Of a stretch of 64,000 nucleotides of DNA, positions 9,339 to 17,290 are shown piece by piece. A program made the translations under genes and the position numbers. Within the stretch, counting starts at the first letter, position 1. Every line of letters starts with the position of its first letter. The notes below the pieces were generated by a model, which saw nothing but the letters and a program-made list of their open reading frames with translations, ran no database searches and was not told where the DNA came from. Origin of the DNA: Pelagimonas sp050633425 (GTDB lineage Bacteria; Pseudomonadota; Alphaproteobacteria; Rhodobacterales; Rhodobacteraceae); NCBI RefSeq assembly GCF_050633425.1, contig NZ_JBOEGM010000004.1, positions 124,001 through 188,000 on the forward strand, read 5' to 3'.

Positions 9339-11402
9339 TTATTCGATTGTATTTAGAACATCGAGAAAGGCAGAGCCAAAGCGATCTGCCTTTTGCTCCC
9401 CCATGCCGGGCACCGCTTCCATCGCGGTCAGGTTTGTAGGTCTGGTCTTGGCAATTTTGGCCAAGGTTGCATGGGTGCAGGAAAGGTATTTCCCAGTCCC
9501 ATCTTCACCACGCGCAAGCTCAACCTGCGCGGCCATCAAGGCATCATAAACCGAACCGGCATCGCTCCCTGCAAGCTTGCGGCGCGTCGGGTGAAGCGCT
9601 TCGACCGCACCGGTCATGACTTCCAAAAAGGCCGTGCCGTATCGCTCAAGCTTTTTGGCACCCACTCCGCTGATCCGCGCCATTTGGTCCAAGGTCGAAG
9701 GGCGGTTTTCGGCCATTTCGATAAGCGTTTTATCTGGAAAAATCACATAAGCTGGCGCGCGCGCCGCTTCTGCCAAGGCCCGCCGTTTCGCTTTGAGCGC
9801 AGACAACAATGGCGCGTCTTCGTCGCTCACCAGCATTTTGACCGCCGGCCGCCGCTCTGCTGCCCTGCGCACCACATCCTTGCGAAGCTGAATGCTCTGT
9901 TCGCCGCGCAAAATGGGCCGGGCTCCTTCGGTCATGACCAACGCCCCATGGCGTTCGGCATCCGGGCGCATAAGATCATGCCCCATCATCTGACGGAAAA
10001 CCGCTTGCCACTGCCCTTTGGTCAAATCCTTGCCTACCGCAAAAGTCGGCAGGGTTTCATGCCCCCGCGACAGGACTTTCTCCGTTGAATTTCCAAGCAA
10101 AATATCGATTAAATGCCCAGCGCCAAAACTCTCACCTGTCCGCAATGCGGCCGACAAAGCCTTGCGAACCGCTTCGGTTCCATCAAACAATTCCGGCGGC
10201 GTGTCACACAGATCGCAATTGCCACAAGCCTCGGCCTCTTCGCCGAAATACCCAAGCAAAACCTGCCGGCGGCAGCCCTGAGCCTCTGCCAATCCGAGCA
10301 ACGCGTTTAGACGCCCATGATCCGCATCGCGCCGTTCGGGTGGGGCCAAGCCTTCATCAATTTGCGAGCGGCGCAGGCGAATATCATCAGGCCCATACAA
10401 GGTGAGCGTTTCCGCCGGGGCGCCGTCACGGCCTGCGCGGCCAATTTCCTGATAATAGGCCTCAATACTCTTGGGTAGGTCAGAATGTGCGACCCATCGG
10501 ATGTCAGGCTTGTCGACCCCCATGCCAAACGCAACCGTCGCCACAACAATCAGCCCGTCTTCGCGCGCGAACCGTGTTTCAACCGCCCGCCGATCCTCGG
10601 CTTCCATTCCGCCGTGATAAAAACACGTGCTGTGGCCCTGCTCACCTAATGCCCGCGCCAAAGTTTCGGTGCGCGCCCGCGTTCCGCAATAGACAATCCC
10701 CGATTGGCCTTTGCGCGCTGCGGCGAAATTCAAAATCTGTTTGCGTGGATTGTCTTTGGGTTGGAATGCAAGGTGGATATTCGGCCGATCAAAGCCGCGT
10801 AGAAACGAATTTGGCGGCTGGCCGTCAAACAGGCGTGTAACGATTTCCTCTTGGGTTTCCGCATCGGCGGTGGCCGTGAACGCCGCCAAAGGCACATCCA
10901 GCGCGCGTCGAAGCTCTCCTATACGGAGGTAATCCGGTCGAAAATCATGGCCCCATTGGCTCACACAATGGGCTTCATCCACCGCAATGAGCGACACCCC
11001 CGCCTGCAACAGCATCCGCTGAGTACCAGAATTGGCAAGCCGCTCCGGTGCCAGGTACAGCAATTTCAGCTCGCCGCGATGCAACATATCCCAAACGGCG
11101 TCAGTCTCTTCTTGGGTATTGCCCGATGTCAGCGCTCCGGCCGCAACCCCCGCCTCTCGCAACCCGCGGACCTGATCGCGCATCAGGGCAATCAGCGGCG
11201 AAATCACCACTGTCACACCTTGGCGCATCAAAGCAGGCAATTGAAAACAAAGCGATTTACCGCCACCAGTTGGCATAATCGCCAACACGTTTTCACCCCG
11301 CAGCACGGCTTCCACTATTTCACCCTGACCGGGGCGAAAGGCGTCAAATCCAAAGACATCTTTCAACAGTGCCGCACTTGGCACGGTGTCGTCGCGTGGC
11401 AT
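9339..11402 (-). CDS. recQ: ATP-dependent DNA helicase RecQ
   Basis: A 3'-5' DNA helicase acting in RecF-pathway recombination and fork repair. It has 687 aa, in the range for alphaproteobacterial RecQ. The motifs are in order: FRPGQ and Walker A MPTGGGKSLCFQLPAL, DEAH (VDEAHCVSQWGHDFRPDY), the RecQ loop, motif VI EIGRAGRDG, a zinc-binding region with clustered Cys (CRRQ...CGNCDLCD), a winged-helix domain, and two HRDC-like domains at the C-terminus. The two C-terminal HRDC-type repeats (about residues 515-590 and 610-687) make it longer than E. coli RecQ. Confidence 0.96.
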   Translation of the reverse strand: MPRDDTVPSAALLKDVFGFDAFRPGQGEIVEAVLRGENVLAIMPTGGGKSLCFQLPALMRQGVTVVISPLIALMRDQVRGLREAGVAAGALTSGNTQEETDAVWDMLHRGELKLLYLAPERLANSGTQRMLLQAGVSLIAVDEAHCVSQWGHDFRPDYLRIGELRRALDVPLAAFTATADAETQEEIVTRLFDGQPPNSFLRGFDRPNIHLAFQPKDNPRKQILNFAAARKGQSGIVYCGTRARTETLARALGEQGHSTCFYHGGMEAEDRRAVETRFAREDGLIVVATVAFGMGVDKPDIRWVAHSDLPKSIEAYYQEIGRAGRDGAPAETLTLYGPDDIRLRRSQIDEGLAPPERRDADHGRLNALLGLAEAQGCRRQVLLGYFGEEAEACGNCDLCDTPPELFDGTEAVRKALSAALRTGESFGAGHLIDILLGNSTEKVLSRGHETLPTFAVGKDLTKGQWQAVFRQMMGHDLMRPDAERHGALVMTEGARPILRGEQSIQLRKDVVRRAAERRPAVKMLVSDEDAPLLSALKAKRRALAEAARAPAYVIFPDKTLIEMAENRPSTLDQMARISGVGAKKLERYGTAFLEVMTGAVEALHPTRRKLAGSDAGSVYDALMAAQVELARGEDGTGKYLSCTHATLAKIAKTRPTNLTAMEAVPGMGEQKADRFGSAFLDVLNTIE

Positions 11403-11557
11403 GCTGAACCTGCGTTCTTATACTATATCTGCTCTTATCCCGACATTCTCATACTAAGATTCGGTGAATCAAGCCCAAACGCACAGGTTTCTTACGGTGA
11501 AAAACGCCCCGAGGTGGCCGGGCGGCATATCGCCCAGCCTGGAAAACCCTTCAAGCC

Positions 11558-11851
11558 TTAGAAAGAATAGAAAAATCCGGCATTGTTGGCCAACACGATC
11601 CGAATGATCATCAAACCAATCAACGCCACCAAGGGCGCAAGGTCGAGCCCGCCCATCGGTGGCAGAACCTGACGAATGCGCGAATACACCGGCTCAAGGA
11701 TCCGGTTCAGCCCATCCCAGATCTGTGCGACCAGCGGTTGGCGAAGGTTTAGAACCTGAAAATTGATCAACCAGCTCATGATCACATGAGCGATGATAAA
11801 GAACCAAGCGATGTCCAACAAAAGCGTCAGAATCTGAAACAACGACTGCAT
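11558..11851 (-). CDS. YggT family integral membrane protein
   Basis: A 97-aa inner-membrane protein with two hydrophobic segments (about residues 5-28 and 70-90) flanking the conserved amphipathic stretch that ends in LEPVYSRIRQVLPPMGGLDLAPL, typical of YggT. The family's role is unclear; in other bacteria it is linked to osmotic stress, cell division or photosystem factors. It is a single gene transcribed divergently from the thioesterase-like gene. Confidence 0.9.
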   Translation of the reverse strand: MQSLFQILTLLLDIAWFFIIAHVIMSWLINFQVLNLRQPLVAQIWDGLNRILEPVYSRIRQVLPPMGGLDLAPLVALIGLMIIRIVLANNAGFFYSF

Positions 11852-11981
11852 TATGGGGCCTCTTTGAATAACACGCCCAACACCTAAGCACGCCAGTACA
11901 AAAGCGCAAGTTTGCCGCTAGGTTGTGGTTGACGCGCGGTGAAAGACGCTGCACCTGAACCAAATAGTTCAGGAGCACACC

Positions 11982-12524
11982 ATGTATCCATTTATTCGAA
12001 TGATCAAAGGCATGTTGGTTAACCGCAACGCCCCCAAAATCGACCTGTTGGACACCCACATCTCGCATCACATGTGCTGGCCATGGGACATTGATCTCTG
12101 GATGGAACTGAACAACGGTCGCACCTTGACGCTCTATGATCTTGGCCGCCTGCCCGCGGGTGGGCGCGTTGGAATGTATGGCCCGATGAAGGCCAACAAC
12201 TGGGGCATGACAGTTGCCGGGTCGGTCATCCGATATCGCCGCCGCGTCCGTATGTTTGAAAAGTTCGACATCCGCACCCGGCTGCTCGGCTGGGACAAAC
12301 GGTTTATCTATATGGATCAAAGCAGTTGGAAAACCGATGGCGACTGTGCGAGCCATGTTGTCTTGCGCATGGCCCTGACCGACAAAACCGGCATTGTTGA
12401 TCCTCAAAAGATGATGGACCTGCTCAAACCCGGCACATCTTCGCCTGATTTGCCCGAATGGGTGCAAAAGTGGAAGGAGGCTGAAGACTTACGCCCCTGG
12501 CCACCGATTAAAACCGACCCATGA
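11982..12524 (+). CDS. Acyl-CoA thioesterase-like (hot-dog fold) protein
   Basis: A 180-aa protein resembling the THEM6-like/4-hydroxybenzoyl-CoA thioesterase group of hot-dog proteins. The features are an MNNGR-like segment (WMELNNGRTLTLYDLGRL), central strands VIRYRRRVRMFEKFDIRTRLLG and the C-terminal strand CASHVVLRMALTD. The substrate cannot be told from sequence. It is separated by about 125 bp from the downstream MFS gene and may be transcribed alone. Confidence 0.75.
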   Translation: MYPFIRMIKGMLVNRNAPKIDLLDTHISHHMCWPWDIDLWMELNNGRTLTLYDLGRLPAGGRVGMYGPMKANNWGMTVAGSVIRYRRRVRMFEKFDIRTRLLGWDKRFIYMDQSSWKTDGDCASHVVLRMALTDKTGIVDPQKMMDLLKPGTSSPDLPEWVQKWKEAEDLRPWPPIKTDP

Positions 12525-12649
12525 AGTCCTTGGGTCTCGACCCGCACTTGAAGTCCGACATTTAAAGACCGGCTGGCGTTAGGAAATCCTTGCCAGCCCG
12601 CGTCGAACAGGATTCTATGCGCGCAAATGGGCGGGACACGGGCGGGACA

Positions 12650-13978
12650 ATGGCAGACACATCACTTCGCAAGCGCATCTGGGGGTGGTTCTTTTTCGAT
12701 TGGGCCTCGCAACCGTATAACACGCTGCTGTTAACCTTCATTTTCGGCCCCTATGTCAAAGACGTCATGGGCGATGGCACCTCGGCGCAGGCGGCTTGGG
12801 GATTTGGCATCGCTGCGGCGGGCATTGTAATCGCCATTCTCGCGCCGATCCTTGGGGCGATTGCCGATACTGGCGGGAACCGGCTGCGATTTATCTGGGG
12901 GTTTTCAGCGCTTTACGTGCTCGGATCGTCCATGCTCTGGTTCACGGACCCTGTTGATTTTAACCTCTATTCCACGCTGTTTTTCTTTGCGATCGGCCTG
13001 ATTGGGATGGAGTTTGCGACGATCTTTACCAACTCAATGCTGCCTGACCTTGGCCCGCGTGAAGAAATCGGCCGTATTTCGGGCAATGGCTGGGCCTTTG
13101 GGTATCTGGGCGGGCTGATCACACTGGTCATCATGCTGACCCTGTTGGCCGAGAACAAAACGACCGGAACAACCCTAATTGGCATTGATCCCCTCTTTGG
13201 CCTAAACGCCGAGGCCCGCGAAGGCACCCGCGCTGTCGGTCCGCTCACTGCCCTTTGGTATGTGATCTTTATGGTGCCATTTTTCCTCTGGGTGCGTGAC
13301 CCGCGCCAACACCCGGCCCCCAAAGGTGCCGTTCGCAAAGCCTTGCACCAACTGTGGAAAACCATCACGTCGCTGCCCAATCACCCCTCGCGTTTTGCCT
13401 ATCTTGGATCGTCGATGTTTTACCGCGATGCGCTGAACGGCATGTACACTTTTGGCGGCATCTATGCGGCAGGTGTCTTGGGGTGGTCCGTGGTTGATGT
13501 GGGTGTCTTTGGCATTCTCGCCATCATTTCTGGCGCGGTCTTCGCTATGATTGGTGGGCATTTGGATGACCATTTCGGCCCCAAACCTGTCATCACCACC
13601 TGTGTTTGGATCTTGATGGGTGTCGGCATTGGAATCATCATGATCCGCCCCGACAGCCTGTTTGGCATCGCTTTGCCCGCCGGGTCCAACCTTCCTAACA
13701 TCGCCTTTTATATTTTCGGCGCAACCATTGGCGCTGCTGGCGGGGTCATTCAATCGGCGTCACGCACGATGATGGTCCGTCAGGCCGATCCCGAGCGAAT
13801 GACCGAAGCCTTTGGCCTCTATGCGCTTTCGGGCAAAGCCACCTCATTCCTCGCCCCGCTCTCGATCGGCATCGTCACAACGCTGACGGGTTCCCAGTCG
13901 CTCGGCATCACTCCGCTTATCGGGCTTTTCGTCATCGGGTTGGTTCTGCTACGCTGGGTACAGCCGGACGGAGATTGA
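12650..13978 (+). CDS. MFS transporter, UMF1/Atg22-like family
   Basis: About 442 aa with 11-12 hydrophobic segments. The N-terminal WGWFFFDWASQPYNTLLLTFIFGPY is the hallmark of the UMF1 (Vps22/Atg22-like) branch of the major facilitator superfamily. The substrate is unknown; yeast Atg22 exports amino acids from the vacuole. The start at MADTS fits the family N-terminus but its ribosome binding site is weak; MRANGRD at 12617 is an alternative. It ends 5 bp before mepA. Confidence 0.88.
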   Translation: MADTSLRKRIWGWFFFDWASQPYNTLLLTFIFGPYVKDVMGDGTSAQAAWGFGIAAAGIVIAILAPILGAIADTGGNRLRFIWGFSALYVLGSSMLWFTDPVDFNLYSTLFFFAIGLIGMEFATIFTNSMLPDLGPREEIGRISGNGWAFGYLGGLITLVIMLTLLAENKTTGTTLIGIDPLFGLNAEAREGTRAVGPLTALWYVIFMVPFFLWVRDPRQHPAPKGAVRKALHQLWKTITSLPNHPSRFAYLGSSMFYRDALNGMYTFGGIYAAGVLGWSVVDVGVFGILAIISGAVFAMIGGHLDDHFGPKPVITTCVWILMGVGIGIIMIRPDSLFGIALPAGSNLPNIAFYIFGATIGAAGGVIQSASRTMMVRQADPERMTEAFGLYALSGKATSFLAPLSIGIVTTLTGSQSLGITPLIGLFVIGLVLLRWVQPDGD

Positions 13979-13983
13979 TTGGT

Positions 13984-14922
13984 ATGTTGAGAATTTTGAT
14001 TTTGCTGACGTTAATCGCAGGCCTGTCTGCCTGCGGCAGCGACCGGGACAGACCGCGCAAAAACAAAGCAAGCGCAACGCCGACTGTGCGCAATATTGAT
14101 CCGATCCTTTCGACCAAACAGGCGAAACAGCTTTTTGGAGCCAAGGTCTCGGCCAGCGCTCAATCCGCGGCCCCTTTTGGCAGCTACGCCAAAGGGTGTC
14201 TGGCTGGCGGTGAACAACTGGCGGAAACCGGCCCGACCTGGCAGGCCATGCGCCTGTCGCGCAATCGCAATTGGGGTCATCCTGTCTTGCTCGATTATGT
14301 CCGCGACCTAAGCCGCAAAGCCGCACGGCAACCGGGTTGGGAAGGGCTGTATTTGGGTGACTTCAGCCAACCTCGCGGGGGGCCGATGCTCACAGGGCAT
14401 CGCAGCCACCAAATCGGCCTCGATGCAGATATCTGGCTGCGTCCGGCAAACGATCTAAACCTGACCGTAAAAGAGCGTGAAAACATCTCTTCGATTTCGA
14501 TGCGGCGGTCTTCTGGTGCCTTTACCAACAACAATTGGACCCGCGCCCATCACGAAATCCTCAAAGCTGCGGCCAGTGATCCGCGCGTCGCCCGGATTTT
14601 TATCTTTCCCGGTGCCAAGGTGCAGATGTGCAAAGACGCAAAAGGCGACCGGGCCTGGTTGCGCAAAATTCGCCCATGGTGGGGGCATCATTACCACTTC
14701 CACGTGCGTCTGAATTGCCCCAAGGGCACCAAAGGCTGTGTAAACCAAAACCCGATCCCCAAGGGGGATGGCTGTGCCGAGGCGCAGGGTTGGGTTGACC
14801 GCATTCTCAACCCGCCGCCGCCAAAACCGCGCGACCCCAATGCCCCGAAACCAAAACCGCGCCGCGAATTGACATTGGGTGATTTGCCCAACGCCTGTTC
14901 TGCCGTGCTGTCGTCCAAGTAA
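13984..14922 (+). CDS. mepA: Penicillin-insensitive murein endopeptidase MepA, lipoprotein form
   Basis: A zinc LAS-type peptidase (M74) that cuts D-Ala-meso-DAP cross-links in peptidoglycan. It has 312 aa. The N-terminal MLRILILLTLIAGLSACGS has a lipobox (LSAC), so it is probably membrane anchored, whereas E. coli MepA is a soluble periplasmic protein. Zinc-site motifs HRSHQIGLDADIW and WWGHHYHFHVRL are present, with Cys residues consistent with periplasmic disulfides. The C-terminus has a Pro/Lys-rich stretch (NPPPPKPRDPNAPKPKPRR). It starts 5 bp after the MFS stop and ends 3 bp before the next gene, so it is in an operon. Confidence 0.94.
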   Translation: MLRILILLTLIAGLSACGSDRDRPRKNKASATPTVRNIDPILSTKQAKQLFGAKVSASAQSAAPFGSYAKGCLAGGEQLAETGPTWQAMRLSRNRNWGHPVLLDYVRDLSRKAARQPGWEGLYLGDFSQPRGGPMLTGHRSHQIGLDADIWLRPANDLNLTVKERENISSISMRRSSGAFTNNNWTRAHHEILKAAASDPRVARIFIFPGAKVQMCKDAKGDRAWLRKIRPWWGHHYHFHVRLNCPKGTKGCVNQNPIPKGDGCAEAQGWVDRILNPPPPKPRDPNAPKPKPRRELTLGDLPNACSAVLSSK

Positions 14923-14925
14923 GAT

Positions 14926-15828
14926 ATGAACGTCCGGTCTTTGCGAAAAATTCCCGCCCTGGCGGCGGCATTGCTTGCGGCTTGGGCACTTGCCGCCCCT
15001 GCTGCTGCGCCCCATGCTGTGCAATTTGTTGGAAGCTATACCTGGCCCGCCTCTGCCCATCATTTGGGTGGGTTTTCAGGGCTTGAACTGGCGGATGACG
15101 GCAAGACCTTCACCGTGATTAGCGACCGAGGCGATCTCCTGACCGGAACGTTTAAGCGACGTGATCGCAAGATCGCTGGCCTGTCCACCAGTGCGGCGAC
15201 ACGGCTGACAGATCACAAAGGCCGGGCGCTCAAGGGCTGGAAAACGGATTCCGAAGGGTTGGCCATTCGACCCGACGGGCGTGTTTTCATCTCCTTCGAA
15301 GGCGAGCACCGTGTTTGGGCCTATGGTGGCACACAGAAAGAAGCCACCCGCCTGCCCCAACACCAAGCTTTTCGCTCTCTGCAGGGCAATTCGGGCATCG
15401 AAGCGTTGGCGATCAACGCCAAGGGGCATCTCTTTGCGATACCGGAACGTTCCGGCAAACTGACCCGCCCGTTTCCCGTTTGGCGCTTCAACGGCAAAGG
15501 CTGGAGCCAGCCGTTTTCGCTGCGCCGTTCAGGTGGCTTCCTGCCGGTCGGGGCCGATTTTGGACCGGACGGTATGCTCTACCTGCTTGAACGCGAATTC
15601 ACCGGCATCGGATTTCGTTCTCGCGTGCGTCGCTTTGATATCGACGGGGCCAAGGTCAAACGCGAAGAGACCCTGTTTGAAACCGGCGTCTGGCGGCATG
15701 ACAATCTCGAAGGTCTCTCGGTTTGGCGCGACAGCTCTGGTGACATTCGGCTGACAATGATCTCGGACGATAACTTTCGCACACTGCAGCGCACTGAATT
15801 TGTCGAATATCGGGTGCTTAAAAACTAA
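14926..15828 (+). CDS. Esterase-like activity of phytase family protein (secreted)
   Basis: A 300-aa protein with a signal peptide (residues 1-28, Ala-rich) and a beta-propeller-like body. LGGFSGLELADDGKTFTVISDRG and the downstream DSEGLAI and GIEALAI blocks match the family called esterase-like activity of phytase (PF13449). The biochemical role in these bacteria is not established. It starts 3 bp after mepA and is probably co-transcribed. Confidence 0.85.
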   Translation: MNVRSLRKIPALAAALLAAWALAAPAAAPHAVQFVGSYTWPASAHHLGGFSGLELADDGKTFTVISDRGDLLTGTFKRRDRKIAGLSTSAATRLTDHKGRALKGWKTDSEGLAIRPDGRVFISFEGEHRVWAYGGTQKEATRLPQHQAFRSLQGNSGIEALAINAKGHLFAIPERSGKLTRPFPVWRFNGKGWSQPFSLRRSGGFLPVGADFGPDGMLYLLEREFTGIGFRSRVRRFDIDGAKVKREETLFETGVWRHDNLEGLSVWRDSSGDIRLTMISDDNFRTLQRTEFVEYRVLKN

Positions 15829-15919
15829 TCTCTTGCGCCATTGCGCCGCTGTCTGTAAACGCCGCCTGTCCGAATGACTCGGGCCAAGTCCCCGCAACCT
15901 TGCAAAAACGGGTCCATAC

Positions 15920-16561
15920 ATGACACGCACGCATATCCCTGGCATTCTTGCCATGGCGGCCATCGTTCTGGCTTCCAACATCCTCGTCCAATTCTTGTTC
16001 GGCAACTGGCTGACATGGGGCGCCTTCACCTATCCGCTGGCCTTTTTGGTCACTGACCTGATGAACCGCATTTACGGCGCCCAAGCGGCCCGAAAAGTGG
16101 TTTTCGTCGGTTTTGTCGTTGGCGTTCTGTGTTCGCTGGCCGGCACGCAAATCATGCTTCAGGGTGATGGTTTCACCTATCCGGCCGTCACGCTGCGCAT
16201 TGCAATCGGCTCTGGCCTTGCCTTTCTGACCGCTCAGTTGCTTGACGTTGCCATCTTTGATCGTCTGCGCGACGGCAAATGGTGGCGCGCGCCGCTGGCC
16301 TCCACTCTGGTTGGCTCAACGCTCGACACCGTGATTTTCTTTTCCATCGCGTTTTCGTCGCAACTCATCGCGCTTGAGCCGGGCAACGATGTCAGCTGGG
16401 CTAATGAAGCCTTGCCTTTGCTTGGTGCCGGTCCTGTCGCCCCGCTTTGGATGTCTCTGGCTGTGGCGGACTGGATGGTCAAACTCAGCCTTGCCCTGAT
16501 CGCCTTGATCCCGTTCAAAATGATCGTTTCATGGGCGCTTGCAAAAAGAACTACTGCTTGA
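15920..16561 (+). CDS. yhhQ: Queuosine precursor transporter, VUT/YhhQ family
   Basis: A 213-aa membrane protein with about six hydrophobic segments. The signature SNILVQFLFGNWLTWGAFTYPLAFLVTDLMNR belongs to the VUT (DUF165) family; E. coli YhhQ imports preQ0/preQ1 for queuosine modification of tRNA. The 91-bp upstream spacer shows no convincing preQ1 riboswitch by eye. An A/T-rich hairpin just after the stop may end the transcript. Confidence 0.93.
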   Translation: MTRTHIPGILAMAAIVLASNILVQFLFGNWLTWGAFTYPLAFLVTDLMNRIYGAQAARKVVFVGFVVGVLCSLAGTQIMLQGDGFTYPAVTLRIAIGSGLAFLTAQLLDVAIFDRLRDGKWWRAPLASTLVGSTLDTVIFFSIAFSSQLIALEPGNDVSWANEALPLLGAGPVAPLWMSLAVADWMVKLSLALIALIPFKMIVSWALAKRTTA

Positions 16562-16566
16562 TGCAA

Positions 16567-16588
16567 AGAAAACACTTTGTGGTTTTCT
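16567..16588 (+). terminator. A/T-rich hairpin after yhhQ, possible terminator
   Basis: Arms AGAAAAC (16567-16573) and GTTTTCT (16582-16588) are perfectly complementary around a short loop, 6 bases after the yhhQ stop. No long T-run follows, so termination efficiency is uncertain. Confidence 0.4.
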
Positions 16589-16669
16589 AATCCCGTGGCA
16601 ACATCATCTTGAGGCAACACAATTGAAACCAAGTTTCGATACGCTTGTCTCATCGCGTTTTATACAGCT

Positions 16670-16686
16670 GAAAGGAGGTGATCCAG
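16670..16686 (+). promoter_or_regulatory. 17-nt perfect complement to the 16S rRNA 3' tail (super Shine-Dalgarno)
   Basis: GAAAGGAGGTGATCCAG is the exact reverse complement of the 16S rRNA 3' end as known in Rhodobacteraceae (CTGGATCACCTCCTTTC). Normal ribosome binding sites pair over 4-8 bases. The last G is also the first base of a GTG codon that opens an 18-codon ORF, so the pairing region runs into the start codon. A terminator and then arfB follow. The match is seen directly; the regulatory role is inferred. Confidence 0.6.
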
Positions 16687-16742
16687 TGATTAGAGAACCA
16701 TTGGAGAAGGGTGCAGGAACAGTGCGAGGGGTCGAGCTCTAG
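16686..16742 (+). CDS. 18-aa leader-type ORF behind a super Shine-Dalgarno sequence
   Basis: A GTG-initiated ORF encoding MIREPLEKGAGTVRGVEL, ending in TAG. The spacing between the AGGAGG core and the GTG (8 nt) suits initiation. It lies 126 bp upstream of arfB with a terminator in between, which is the layout of a leader peptide or of a small RNA with a coding part. I do not recognise the peptide. It could also be untranslated RNA in which the 16S complement does something else. Confidence 0.45.
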   Translation: MIREPLEKGAGTVRGVEL

Positions 16743-16810
16743 GGTAATTCCGGGCAACAGCCTATCAAACTGGCGAGCAGCCTAACCGGCCCCCGCCTCC
16801 GTATTCTCGA

Positions 16811-16836
16811 AGGGTCGTCCCACGGGCGGCCCTTTT
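16811..16836 (+). terminator. Intrinsic terminator between the mini-ORF and arfB
   Basis: Arms AGGGTCGTCC (16811-16820) and GGGCGGCCCT (16824-16833) pair with two G-U wobbles around a 3-nt loop, followed by TTTT. It would end the transcript carrying the mini-ORF before arfB, or act as an attenuator if read-through is regulated. The motif AGCCTA occurs three times around it (16759, 16779, 16847). Confidence 0.65.
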
Positions 16837-16867
16837 AGCATTCAGCAGCCTATCTCGGAGCGTTTCG

Positions 16868-17290
16868 ATGCTGCAAATCAACGACAATATCACCATCGAA
16901 GACTGGGAGCTGACCGAACAATTTGTTCGCTCAAGCGGTCCGGGTGGGCAAAACGTGAACAAAGTCTCCACTGCGGTTGAATTGCGGTTTGAGGCCGAGC
17001 GTTCCCCAAATCTACCCGCTCCTGTCAAAACACGGTTGCGCAAATTGGCTGGACGCCGGTGGACCAACGAAGGTGCGTTGATTTTACAGGTCGAAGAAAC
17101 CCGATCTCAGGCCCGCAATCGCGAAATTGCCCGCCAGCGGCTGATTGAACTCATCCAAAAAGCATTGCACAAGCCGAAACGCCGCATTCCGACGCGCCCG
17201 ACGCTCGGGTCCAAGAAGCGCCGCCTTGCCAGCAAAAAGGCCCGCGGCGACGTGAAATCTCTGCGCGGCAAGGTTGATCCAACCGATTAG
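16868..17290 (+). CDS. arfB: Alternative ribosome-rescue peptidyl-tRNA hydrolase ArfB
   Basis: Releases nascent chains from ribosomes stalled without a stop codon. It has 140 aa, typical of ArfB/YaeJ/ICT1. The catalytic GGQ is in SSGPGGQNVNKVSTAVELRF, and the C-terminal tail is Lys/Arg-rich (KPKRRIPTRPT, KKRRLASKKARG), the part that enters the empty mRNA channel. It is preceded by a leader with a 17-nt anti-SD match and a terminator, and overlaps the convergent TIGR02302 gene by 4 bp. Confidence 0.95.
   Translation: MLQINDNITIEDWELTEQFVRSSGPGGQNVNKVSTAVELRFEAERSPNLPAPVKTRLRKLAGRRWTNEGALILQVEETRSQARNREIARQRLIELIQKALHKPKRRIPTRPTLGSKKRRLASKKARGDVKSLRGKVDPTD

Noticed and set aside
15829..15919. 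Possible preQ1 riboswitch in front of yhhQ
   Set aside because: No preQ1-type H-type pseudoknot or conserved core was visible in the 91-bp spacer.
16670..16690. Fragment of a 16S rRNA gene on the minus strand
   Set aside because: Only the last 17 bases match and the flanking sequence is unrelated to rRNA; a Shine-Dalgarno role on the plus strand explains it better.
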